From NCBI GenBank assembly GCA_032158125.1, contig JASKOT010000016.1, positions 337,359-401,358 of the forward strand: a stretch of 64,000 bases of DNA, read 5' to 3'. Made by a program: the position numbers and the translations under genes. This document shows, in pieces, positions 1-10,418 of the stretch. The notes beneath the pieces are model-generated. The model was not told the origin of the DNA and did no database searches. It saw only the letters and a program-made list of their open reading frames with translations. This DNA is from Papiliotrema nemorosa (taxonomy: Eukaryota > Basidiomycota > Tremellomycetes > Tremellales > Rhynchogastremaceae). Every line of letters begins with the position of its first letter. Position 1 is the first letter of the stretch.

Positions 1-486
1 CCTCGAGCTTGTCCTGGTCCAGCATGGGCCGTAACTCCTTCTGATCCACTAAGTCTTCAATATCCTGAGGGGGAACAGGTGGTTCGCTTGTAGACTCTGG
101 AGACTGCATGTCGATGAAAGATGGGATCTGTATACCCTGTAAGAACGCTCTAGTGAGTTGTGGTATGTCGACAGATGGGTCATGGCCGTCCAGTGTTGTA
201 AGATGCTGCAGAAACTGAAATGTCGCCTTGATAGTGGGTATAAGCTGGGAAGAGGAGAGCTGACTCCTGACGCTACTGTCGAGGTCAGTAGATATCTCGG
301 GAGCATGTTGTACCTCTCATATACACATTCCTCCTTCAACCTCTCGCATCGAGAACATACGGGAACACGCAGGTCGCATCGCTGCTTCCGCTTTCGACAC
401 CCTACACAGGCTGCGCCGTATTTCCCACCTCGTTTCGACGATCCTTCATGTTGACCTTGATACGAGGTACTGCTTGAGGCTTCCAT
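1..486 (-). CDS. Zn2Cys6 transcription factor, N-terminal part (cut by window edge)
   Basis: Nuclear DNA-binding regulator of the Gal4 type. The frame from the ATG at 484-486 holds a complete binuclear zinc cluster at about residues 27-54, spaced C-x2-C-x6-C-x6-C-x2-C-x6-C, with the basic stretch RKRKQR after the second cysteine. The best-fitting intron lies at about 245-324, straight after the sixth cysteine; the next exon reads on without a stop to base 1, so the regulatory domain lies outside the window. An ATG at 565-567 is also in frame, but it would add an unrelated hydrophobic leader, so the internal start is preferred. The gene lies head-to-tail behind the HpcH aldolase (134 bp apart) and could regulate it; that is inference. 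The target and inducer are unknown. Confidence 0.85.
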
Positions 487-619
487 GTGGAGTGCTCGAA
501 TCTGGACAGACAAGCATATGGTAGAACACGACAAGAGAACGATGGACGATACAGAGATGGAATGCAAAACAGAAATAGGTCTACGGCATTGAACCCCGCT
601 CCCCTTACAAGCGACTCAT

Positions 620-1655
620 CTACTCTTCTCCTGCGATACGTCGAGTGATGGCCTGGCTGACCGCAGCACTCTTCTGCATAGCACTGAGCAGCATACCATT
701 GTCTGCTCCTGACATGGCGAACCGGAGGTTGGAGTGCTTTGCAGCTAGTTTCTCGATCAAATCTGGTCGACCGCTGGCTCGTCAGTAAAGAAGCAACTCG
801 TAGTGGTTCAGGCTCACTTGATCCCCCCTGCTCCAGCAAAGACCTCCCTACCGTCTACGCTGGCCTTCTTCGCAGCAGCAGTCATCTTCTCATACGCATC
901 GATCAGCCGAGGGCTGTCAAATTCGCCTGCAATACCCATACTGCATTGTCAGAACGTCTACCCTCAATCTCGACTTACTCCTGCGTGAGATCGGCAGATC
1001 CGATGAGCAACATGTCCACTCCTGGTACTGCTGCGATTGAACTGTATTATCAGCTCAAAACCCCCATGTCTCCCTCGTAGTGCTCACTCGACCACTTCCA
1101 CCGCGTGTTCCGTCTCAATCATACAGATGACCGTGGTGAGCTCGTTGGCAATCGCGTTGGCCTGTTTCGAGGGCAACTTGGCATATCGCAGTAATGGCAT
1201 CCCACTTGTTGCACTCCTCTCTCCGATAGGGTAGAACTTGGCGTATTTGACCACTCGAGCAGCCTCTTCGGCAGAGTTGACATGAGGGACAATCACCGCC
1301 TGAGCACCTCCGTCTAACGCCTTGGAGATCCATTCGGAAGAGTTCTGGGGTACTCGAACAATCGGCGTCAATCTGCAGACATCAGCTGGTGTAACTGTTG
1401 AGTCCCCGAGACAGCTACTTACCCAACCTGAAGCGCTGCAACAGAAAGTTGACTCGCTTTTCGGAGATCCAACGTTCCATGTTCCAGATCTATCAATACA
1501 CAATCGTACCCAGCAGCAGCTGCATAGTGCACAACTTCTATATTGTCGAACATCTTGAGGGAGAAGGCATGGGTCAGGCGACCAGCACGCATTCTGTCTT
1601 GAAGAACATTGGGGACAGCCACACTTCGGGCTTTGGCAAGATCGTCGATGCTCAT
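620..1655 (-). CDS. HpcH/HpaI-family aldolase (2-keto-3-deoxy acid or citramalyl-CoA lyase type)
   Basis: Predicted metal-dependent class II aldolase that cleaves a 2-keto-acid to pyruvate plus an aldehyde, as in breakdown of homoprotocatechuate-derived dioic acids. The N-terminal exon carries the DLEHGTLD block (about residues 55-62). The second has RVPQNSS, LDGGAQAVIVPHV and MIETEHA, and later ones LLIGSADLTQE, GGIKRPDL and FAMSGADNG, all in family order. About five introns are needed, for example near 1376-1424. The total is about 265 aa, normal for the family. The last exon ends in RRIAGEE and a TAG at 620-622. Start chosen: ATG at 1653-1655, followed by a reading that matches the family from its beginning. 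The substrate is not determinable from sequence. Neighbouring acid permeases and a cyclase suggest ring or keto-acid catabolism (inference). Confidence 0.85.
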
Positions 1656-1723
1656 GATGGAAGAGGTGAGTATGGGAGAGATGCAGATGGTTCAGTGTGC
1701 ATATCTGTTGCTCGAGGCATGAA

Positions 1724-1731
1724 TTATAAAG
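1724..1731 (-). promoter_or_regulatory. TATA-like element of the aldolase gene
   Basis: Read on the minus strand this is TTTATAAT, about 70 bp upstream of the aldolase ATG. It is a plausible core promoter element by position and composition only. Confidence 0.35.
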
Positions 1732-2154
1732 GGATCACCAAGTCTACTTGCATGCGGCGGACTTGATAGCCGACGAGCTATCATCAACCAGAAGCGGTGT
1801 TGAAGTCCGATGGATGTCTACCATACCGTGTTCGTACCACCGGAGTTCTCGGCGACGGAAGCCGGTTCGCTAATTGACATGCATTGGGTGCTGCCTTCAA
1901 TGCTATGCATGGATGAAAAATGTGCTATGCATCGATGGTGTCGAACTGCAGGGGCGGGGCTTAGTGAAACGACTTGCTACAGGCTCGATTGACCGTTGCA
2001 ACGACTGACTTTTCCGCCGCTTTAATCCTTCTTGCCCATGTTCCATGAAACGACTGGCCTCGAATATGGCGAAGGATGATAGAGTACCACATTTGAATGC
2101 ATGCTTCTCAATCTTTTCAATGTTCGATGGGGGAGGGCTTGATAGACCACCTGA
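1732..2154. other. Intergenic: aldolase promoter and 3' flank of MFS gene
   Basis: No reading frame with recognisable protein features on either strand. It lies upstream of the aldolase and downstream of the permease stop at 2155. No repeat or RNA gene seen. Confidence 0.5.
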
Positions 2155-3947
2155 TTAGAAAGCATATCTGAATTTTGCGTTCCTCTTGTCCGTCTCATCT
2201 ACCACCTCCCCAGTGGTTTCCACCTCGGTTTCTGTTGGTCCCGCTCGTCGATCACGCCTGGCATTCTCGATCTTTCCGACTAAAAACAAAGAGACATTCA
2301 CCGTCAAATGTGTGGCCATGAATATCATGACTACCAAGATTCCCTTTCGATAAGGCTTGGTGGTGAAGGCGTGTGGGACGCAGATATTGGACACACAATC
2401 TTTTCGTCAGAACGAGATTCGACATGGACCTACAGCTTAAGAATAACATGGTCAAAACTGTCTGCTTCTTCGTGGTTCCGGCGACGTTCTGGCCAACCAA
2501 GGAGAGGATGATCGGATCTGATATCATCAGTACACCTCATCGTATTCGTAATCAACACTGACAGCCCACGGCATTCACGTTGAGCAGCGACAGCATCGTC
2601 AGAGAAAGTGCCTTATTGTGATTGTCGGGAGGATGAGTGTAGAGCACAACAGCGCAAGACATCGAGATGGAGGCGAACCCAGCCAGAATCAGCTGGACAC
2701 ATCAGCGACATCCCGCCACTCAACTCACAGTCTTTGCTCTTCGTAGCCGGGCAAAGTGGGTGACCGAGTACCCGGTGCCGACGACACAGATCGAAGCGAT
2801 TCCCCAGCCTGGAATCTGAAGCAAGAGGGCTTTCAGACCGGTGAAACCGAAACCTTTGATGATCAGGCCGGAGAAGTTTGTCTGTAGCGAGACTCCGCTC
2901 TGTTGAAAGATCATTAAACCGCAGATGCTGCCTTGAGTCTGAGTCTCTTGCGAGGGCAGTTTCAACTCACAGCCAGACTCTGAGATCGGTCAGAGCTTCA
3001 ACGATCTGGTACCCCCGTACAGTGGAGTCCTTCGATCCAATCTGAGATCGGACGACACGCCATGTATTGTGTTGGCGCTGTCTTGGGCTCAGCCACCAAG
3101 TATCGTTGGGAACGTTCGGCAAGTATATCCACACTAGTACCGAGACGCAGACCGTGATAGCGCCGAGTAAGACAAAGATCCATCGCCAAGGTTGCAAGGG
3201 ATGATCCGAAGTCTGGCCTAGACCGAAGAATATGACCAAAAACGGGATAGGGAATATCGTGTTTGCCAGAGTCCACAGTGAGAATCGAAGAGGTTGCTCG
3301 GCTTGAGTGTAGAACCGGGAAGTGATGGTGGTGAACCCCGGCGCCATGGCAGATTCAAATAGGCCGAGCAGGAATCGGAGTGCCGCCAATCCTTCGAAGT
3401 TTTTCACACCAGTGGTGCCCAGCATGACAGCCCCCCACAGTAAGAAGGCGATGGCGATCACTCGACCGGTGTGGAATCGCTGCATGAGCAGATTGGAGGG
3501 ATCAAGACATCAGCTCATGTTCCGACCACGACGCTTACAGGTCCCGACGAGGAGTCCAAAGTCTGAAGTCAGTCAAACGATAATGGGTTGACGGATCACC
3601 CACAATAGATACTGACGGCCCATGAGTATTCATCGGGCTTGAGCTTGAGGTCCTTCACGATTGACAATGTCGCGGCGCTCCCCAGGGCAGACTTATCGAC
3701 AAGCTGAAGACCCGTCCCAAGGGCTGTTGCTCAATAAATTTCGGCAGTCTACCAAAAGTCTAGCTCACCCATGATCGGTAAGAGGATCAGATCCATCTTT
3801 CGAACGAGCTTGCGTTCTTCCGCGGGGTCATAAGATTCTTGCACACTGTCAAAGTGAGCCCTAATCCGACTTTGCAGATCCCACTTACTCGAGCTGCTTC
3901 CCCTCGTCGTGGATCGTCATAGCTTTGTCCGCCTCAAAGTTCTGCAT
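2155..3947 (-). CDS. MFS permease, Dal5/allantoate anion:cation symporter family
   Basis: Plasma-membrane proton symporter for small organic anions (the family includes allantoate, nicotinate and ureidosuccinate carriers). The first exon starts MQNFEADKAM; the next contains VRKMDLILLPIMG, the signature opening of helix 1 in this family. Later exons give VDKSALGSAATLSIV, a strongly hydrophobic core with LAALRFLLGLFESAMAPGF (helix 4 signature), WRWIFVLLGAITVCVSVLV, and a last exon with helix 12 and a charged tail ending NAKFRYAF. About eight introns. About 12 membrane segments are expected, in line with a length near 470 aa. It is divergent from a second carrier of the same family 294 bp away, so both probably share control elements. 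The substrate is not readable from sequence. Confidence 0.88.
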
Positions 3948-4241
3948 GATGGATGGGTGCTTGTACCTCGGAGGCAGGCACTTTTTCACCATATGTAAGG
4001 AAACCCCGGGGCCCGTATCTGGCTGCGGAGTTAATCGTCTTAGTCATGTATGATCGGCGTTCAACCCCGAGTTGTGACCGGCGTTGCAACTCCGGTATTT
4101 GCGCTGACCAATGCCGAAATATCACGCCCCGCTCTCCCCATATTGCGGAGAGATGCCGCTGAGCTTGGCGCGTGTTCTATGTATATATTCTCTGTCAGTC
4201 ACTGGAATCGTTGACCCCACCCCCACCTGTCGCGAGTCAAC
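3948..4241. promoter_or_regulatory. Divergent promoter with four CGGAG motifs
   Basis: 294 bp between two divergent MFS permease genes. CGGAG occurs at 3969-3973, 4026-4030 and 4146-4150, and as its complement CTCCG at 4090-4094. CGGAGTT (4026-4032) and AACTCCG (4088-4094) form a 7-bp inverted pair. CGG half-sites are the usual target of Zn2Cys6 regulators, so these are candidate operators for co-regulation of both carriers. Function is inferred from motif and position only. Confidence 0.55.
4182..4189 (+). promoter_or_regulatory. TATA element of the rightward MFS gene
   Basis: TATATATT lies 53-60 bp upstream of the ATG at 4242, a suitable place for a fungal core promoter. Confidence 0.5.
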
Positions 4242-6073
4242 ATGCCCCACGAAAAGGCCCAAGATATCACCGCTGCGCCCGATGCCCCGGTCTACGACAA
4301 CATGGAGATCAACAAGCTTGACATGAAGGCTGAAGAGGTCGAGAACGCGGGTGAAGCGTCCACGCCATCGTACACCGAAGCGGAAGGTAAACGAGTTCGG
4401 CTGAAGATGGATTTGATCCTGCTTCCCGTCTTGTGTCTCATGAACCTGTGCTCTTTCCTCGACAAGGCAAATATCGGTAATGCCAATACGGCCGGCTTGT
4501 CCAAGGACCTTCATCTATCCAAAGATCAATACAACTTCTTGCTCACCATCTTTTACGTCGTATACACCTGTTGTCAATGGGAGTTCATGCTATTGAAGTA
4601 GGTATCCATCCACATCGATACACCGATAGACAGTGCGGCTCTCTTATTAATTCCAGGTACATCTCGCCAAAGATCTGGCTCGCTTTCGTCGTCACCGGCT
4701 GGGGCACTGCCTCCTTATGTCAGGGTTTCACCCATAACTATGGAGGAATGCTCGCTTGCGTGAGTGACGATCTTTTGGACTTTCGCTAATGCCTAGCGGA
4801 TTGTCATTGCGGCCCTCGAAGTGAGATCCAGCTATACGCTACCCGTAACGACGACTGACCCTCCAGGCCGGTGGTGGACCAGCCATCGGATTCTACCTCT
4901 CACTCATGTATCCGCGAGGGGAATACGGTCTGAGGTGGACCATCTTCCAGGTCACCTCGTGTCTTGCTAATTCTTTCGCCGGGTCAGTTGAAAATTTCTC
5001 AAGCTACCGTCACATGGTTTGCCACTGGCTGACTTGTTTAGAGCCATGGCTTACGGTCTCGTCCAAGCCAAGACCTCTCTCCAGCCATGGAAGCTGGTCT
5101 TCATCGTGGAATCGATCGTGAGTGCCTACTTTGCGACGCATTGTCAGAATCTCATGTGTCAGCCAACGTACATCGCCGCTATCCTACTTATCATCTTCGT
5201 GCCTTCTGCACCCGGCAAATGCATCTTCTTGACGAAGCGTCAGAATGAGATCTCGATCGAACGACACGACAGGGGAAGTGGTGTATCGCAGAAACATGGG
5301 TTCAACTGGAAAGAACTCGGTGGCGCCTTTGCCGATCCCTGGGTCTGGATCATCGGATTGATTCACTTCTTCGGCGGCGCTGCTTTCAACTCGTGAGTGT
5401 CGGACCGTGTTAACCTTGACCGTTATTGACAATCACGCAGATTGTCGGTCTTCTTAACTGCTATCATCAAAGACATGGGTTACACTTCGATCAACAGCCA
5501 AGGGCTCTCGGCACCTCCATGGCTCGTCGCTTACGTCGTGTCCGTCACTTGCGGTTACTCCTCCGACAAGTACTCGGTGCGAGGGTGGTTCATCGTGGCC
5601 GGACAATTGGTCGGCGGTGTTGGATACCTCATTATTGCCTTTGCCGGACCTCTCGGCGCCAGATACTTTGCCACATTCATCACCTGCGCAGGTGTTTACA
5701 TGGCTCAACCTCTCATGTAAGTGTCGTACTAGCATGTCAGAGGCGTGTGCTGATGGATAGGTTCTCCTGGTGTGCGGCCAACGGAGAGACCGACTCTAAA
5801 CGAGCGGCTTCCTTGGTCATCTTTTTGGTGACTGGTCAATGCGGTTCCATCATGGGATCAAACATCTACAACAATCCCCCTCGAAATATCCTCGGTAACT
5901 CCATCTGTGCCGGAGGCTTGTTCATCAATGTCTTCTTGTCCATCGGCGCCATGTACTACCTGAAGTACCGAAACAGGAAGAAGGATGAGCTTTACGGTCC
6001 CGTTCACGCTGACATGCTCTCCACTCCCGCACAGGAGGGTCAACCGCATCCTGCTTGGCGGTTTGTCATGTAG
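4242..6073 (+). CDS. MFS permease, Dal5/allantoate family (second copy)
   Basis: Plasma-membrane anion symporter. Exon 1 (4242 to about 4599) encodes a charged N-terminal tail of about 45 residues, then VRLKMDLILLPVLCLMNL and FLDKANIGNANTAGL, the family's helix 1 and the loop after it. Further exons give WLAFVVTGWGTASLCQGFT, AGGGPAIGFYLSLMYPRGEY (helix 4 region), PWKLVFIVES, a central charged loop ending before WKELGGAFADPWVWIIGLIHF, and helices 7-12 up to ISIG-like AMYYLKYRNRKKDE. About six introns (for example 4600-4657 and 5720-5760). The stop at 6071-6073 follows a soluble C-tail. Length about 500 aa, normal. It is similar to, but clearly diverged from, the leftward neighbour, so this is an old duplication or two carriers recruited to one pathway. 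Confidence 0.9.
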
Positions 6074-6469
6074 TTTGGAGAACAGTCGACTACCCTATCA
6101 ATCTAGTGGGCCGGAGTTCAAGAATGAGGTTCTTGACGGGGACGGGCTTTGTAGTCATACCATATCAGAGACCGAGATGCAGTTTTGAGTGCTCATACCT
6201 TGCTTGTGACGAGCGGTGCCCGAAGGTCCCTGGCTCGCATGAGGCGTCTGTGACGCTGTACGGGATGGAATGCATGGAAGATCTATAATCCTCCCATTGT
6301 GTCCATTTCCACGGCTGCCCAGCGTCAGCTGTCATAAGGGCCATGACCAGAGCAGGTAGCCCTTTCCGCCTCGGATCAGGCCGAAGCACGGCATTCAACA
6401 CCGTCCTTGTTCTCGCATATATCCAAGTCATAAGGGGTCACTCGCATGCAACAGACCTTTTACTTGATC
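6074..6469. other. Intergenic: MFS 3' end and cyclase promoter
   Basis: About 396 bp with no supported gene. An alternative in-frame ATG for the cyclase lies at 6446. No repeats seen. Confidence 0.5.
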
Positions 6470-7635
6470 ATGTCCCTTCCTTCATTCGACGAGCTTCCGA
6501 TTGACAAGTCGGGTCCTGAGCTCAACGCGTGGGGTCTGTACGGGAAGGATGATGAACTGGGTCGTTTGAACTTGATCACTCCCGCTGTCGTTAAACGCGG
6601 GACCGAAACGGTGACTCTCGGCAGAGTGATAAACCTCAAGTGAGCAGGTCTGCAAGATCTTGAGCTCATATCAGCCTTCCTTTGTCTTTGAGAGGAACTC
6701 ATCCGGCTCGGAAAGGCCTCGTGCACAAGATGTGAGCAGTCGTGTCCTTTCCGAGAGGTTAAATCTGACAGCCAGAAACGCTCGAGTTAACTGCGTCGAC
6801 GACCATGTAGAATTCAATACTCAAGCTTCGACCCAATGGGACGGGTTCAGACATTTCCCTTATCAGAATTGGCCGAGCGAGGGACAACATCGGTAAGTAA
6901 CAGAGCAAACGTCATGCGGCTGATCAAATAGATTCTACGATGGACAGACATACGAGGAAGCGATCGACGCCAAGTCGCCGAGAAACGGAACTCATAGTAA
7001 GGATCGCGATTCCAGACAGGAGAATACTCATGCAAGATTTTGTCAAACGTGGGATCACCTCTCGAGCTCACTTGATTGATGTGCCTCGCTATCTGGAGCA
7101 GCAGAATATAAAAGCTTCGGATCCCTTCTCTGCCGAATCTCCCATTTCTGTAGACCTCTTGCAAGCTGCCGCCAAAGCTCAAGATACCCATTTAGAGCCG
7201 GGCGATATACTGCTCGTGCGCACAGGCTACGCCGAGGCATACAATAATCTGGATGACGAGGCGTTCAAGGCGCTTCAACAGAGGGAGAAGAGACAGAGTC
7301 ATGGGTTGAAAGCGGACCGAGGGTTGTTGAAATGGTTATGGGAAAGCGGAATCGCAGCGATCGCAGCGGATTGGTGGGTCTTCTCTACTTCGACTGAAGG
7401 TCATACGTTGACGTCAAGTCCCGCAGTAGAGGCATCAATGCGGCCAGTCGGTCGATTGGTGCTGCATGAGATTGGTCTGGCGGGGTGGGGAATGCCCCTT
7501 GGCGAAATGTTTGATCTCCTTGAGCTGGCTAAAGAATGTGCCGAGATCAAGCGGTGGACATTCCTGTTCACGAGTATGCCGCTTTATATCGAGGGAGGTA
7601 TAGCGAGTCCGCCCAATGCGCAGGCAATACTGTGA
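6470..7635 (+). CDS. Cyclase-family metal-dependent hydrolase (PF04199 type)
   Basis: Soluble enzyme of the kynurenine formamidase/isatin hydrolase fold, which opens or closes amide or lactone rings with a bound divalent metal. The start MSLPSFDELP is the common beginning of fungal members; an upstream ATG at 6446 adds eight residues and is less likely. GLYGKDDELGRLNL is typical of the first block. The metal region is NTQASTQWDGFRHF, in which Asp and His replace the bacterial HxGTHxD pattern as usual in fungal homologues. Later blocks are GDILLVRTGY, IAAIAADWWVF, LHEIGLAGWGMPLGE and FLFTSMPL, followed by a TGA at 7633. Three to four introns. Clustering with an HpcH aldolase and two anion permeases fits ring-compound breakdown; the exact substrate is unknown. 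Confidence 0.85.
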
Positions 7636-7759
7636 TAGCGTCAAGATCATCTCCTGGCCGGCCAGTCGCTGCATGCAATAAAGTTATGCGACTATCGCTC
7701 ACCTGATCTTTTCCAAGATTGATCCGCTGACCGCTTGGCCAATGAGCACAACCGCACCA

Positions 7760-10136
7760 TTATATAGAGTCGTCCGCAGTGAAACTCATGAGCAGAGCAT
7801 CGAGATCGTCATCGAAGGGGCCGAAGAAGGCACCGAAGTCGAATTCTTGATGGGGACTTGAGTCGTCGACTTGTGAGGCTATCGGCATAACCGTGTCGGA
7901 TGCTTGAGAGAAGTCGGCTTGCTGCGAAGCTTTGTATGAGCCGTGACCCATCCCATTCGTTGGCGACGTGATATCTCCGTTGGTTCTCGCTAGTCGGCTG
8001 TTCGCTCGATCGCCGTAGAGAGGTTCCAGATCCTCATCGAGAGTTTCCCCGCGATGGCGGATGGGCATGGAGCGCATCGGTCGGCTCACGTTGCCCTCAA
8101 CGACTTCGAGCGTTTCAACCCATTTGTTACCCATGGCCCAGGCTAAGCGGTCAGCGCTGAGGTACAGTGACAAGGTTTTGGACATGCCTTCAGAGGACAG
8201 TCTAAGTATCTCTTTACAACGACTGAACACATGCAAGGCTATAACAGATCGACTTGGACACACTGGGATCAGCGGTTGCTTGCCTCATCGCCTACGTTCT
8301 GGCCATTTACGAAGATACCCGAAGACATTGGCACACATGAAGATTGCAAACATCTGTCGTCAGTCGGTGCAAAGACATCGTATGGAATGCTCACAAAGAC
8401 AGGGGGGAAAACGAGAGTAGGTGACCGCATCTTGATATATGTCTCGACGTGGTTGAGCAGCTCTTCCGCCTCGAAGACCATCTGTGAAGACATTGCTTTC
8501 CAAAAGGGCTGACCACCTGGAGATAACTGGTGATGGTAGTCGGCTTGTGCTGCGGCAGTCATTGATCTGCAGATCAGCAAGCAGCACGCAGACTATCTCA
8601 CGATAAGTGTATACGCCGAATGACGATGGTGGAGAGCTTTGGCAGTATAGAGAGAGTGAGAAACGGCTAACATCAGCGTGGTTCCGATCGATCGGACATC
8701 GCACTGACCAAGTCGTGCCCTTCCGCTATCATTCCACGCAAATTGCTCTCCGAGAATCGGTGCTTGGAAGGTAGATTGGCCTCGTAATCGCACAAGGTTT
8801 GCAAGAGGAACTGAGAATCCCCTGTCCAGACGGCTCCTCCCTGGTCCTTGGGCTCGCGAGAAGCATGTCTGGCAGTGAGTGACCATAGGATATGTGCTTG
8901 GACCCTACAGTCAGCCTCGTGGTGTCTAGACCCTCGGAACACACAAAGAGCTGAATAGAGACCTTGACGATCCCCCATCTACAACTCGCTCGTTCATTGA
9001 ACCTGCAAGGGTGGACCTGAAAGGGGGCTCAATACCGAAATTGAAGTCCGATTCGTCGCAGGGCAAACGAGCATCAATCTCCGCCAGGTTGAAGAAAGAC
9101 GGTCGACCTTGACCGGCCAGAAGACTCTCATGGCAAATGATTGCCCAAAAGGTTCGCCTGCAGTAAGCGATTCCGCCATAGTTCCACCCCACCTGGAGAT
9201 CTCCATATCTATAATGGCCGACGAGTCGGCGTCGGGAGGGAGAGAATATGTCGCTTCGCGATGCAAGCCTAGAAATCCGGCCACTGATGATCAGACCCAA
9301 GCTCGTTCTACTGAACTCACTCCTCGATGCTATGCCGATAAGCATCTATCATTAGTACTCTTCCAAGTCGGCAGTATATTCTCCCACCCATGCTTTCTGA
9401 CCGTTTCCCTGACCCCACTCTGCTACCCCTAGTAGCAAGACTGCAAGGGCATCAGCGAAAACGCGTCTCATAGACTCACATGCCTGGGCTCGCTCCAGCG
9501 TCGGTAATAGCATCTCCTCGGCAGCAATCTTATTCGCCTGATCCAAGAAATGACACGTCGCCCTGCTCCTCCCTCCATATTTCTCTGAGAGACTCGGGGA
9601 GAAGGGAGCAGCCACGCTACATATGGCGAGCAACAGGAGACTCGAGGTTTTCGAGGGATCACGGCGGTAATTGTCGATGAAAAGCGGTTTGTGAATAAAC
9701 CCTACTTGAAAGTAGGAGGAAATGTAGTTGTCGACCGCTTCAATGACGGCATGTTCGGGCGGTAGACTCTCCAGAGGACTGGCGTTGGCTGCTTTGAATT
9801 GCGTAGGGGTGACCGGTGCAGTGGAAGATTGGGAATAGGGACGTCGTCTTCGGTGCTACGGTATCAGCGCGTCCTCTCCTTAAACATCTCACACTGCGAT
9901 CGGCATAGGAATGACCACGAGGCATGAATATACTATATGCTCAGCGAGCATATGGATGCGCCTCACCATTCGTTGACGGTGCCCGAGACGAAGCACTGTT
10001 GACATGGGGGAGTGTCGTTCAGTGGCCCCGGCTGACACCGCGTCCGATATCGTCGACATCTTGCACATGCTTTGGATGCTCGATGCGCCCGAAGGACCGT
10101 CGAGCTCTCGCCGGGTCCGGTATAAGAGGACTGCAT
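7760..10136 (-). CDS. Zn2Cys6 fungal-specific transcription factor
   Basis: Nuclear regulator. The first exon starts at the ATG 10134-10136 (MQSSYTGPGE) and gives five cysteines of a zinc cluster, CARC, RRYRTRC and a later CQQC, spaced C-x2-C-x6-C-x10-C-x2-C. The sixth cysteine falls at an unresolved splice junction near 9880-9930. The middle domain follows: DNYISSYFQVGFIHKPLF (about 9700) is the classic opening of the fungal-specific domain, then LLLLAICSVAAPFSP and ALAVLLLGVAEWGQGNG. About eight introns. The tail is acidic and aromatic (FDFGAFFGPFDDDLDALL), like an activation domain. It lies convergent with the cyclase and 282 bp upstream of the NCS1 permease stop on the same strand, so it may control that permease and the fusion gene beyond it (inference). 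Confidence 0.85.
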
Positions 10137-10418
10137 AAGCGATCCTCAGCGCCGAGAGGGCGAAATGCGAAGGTTGATGTTCAGGCAGACGATGATAAAC
10201 AGACTGATGTCCCGGCAGCGATGGGCTAAATGGGCTGTTGGGCAATCTCCTCTATCACTCGCTCTTGCATTCCGCAACCGGCAGATCAGATCACGGGTCG
10301 GGATACCTAGAGGAGTGTTCAAGCGAAGCAGTATGCATGCATATCTTTTGTCGAGACTTGCATTCTCTCCCTCGGCTACTACAAGAATAACAACAATCTC
10401 AGTCCATCATCGGCACTA

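Noticed and set aside
5426..6073. 215-codon open frame as an independent protein
   Set aside because: Its first two thirds are an Arg-rich wrong frame over MFS exons; only its last part is the true last exon of the permease.
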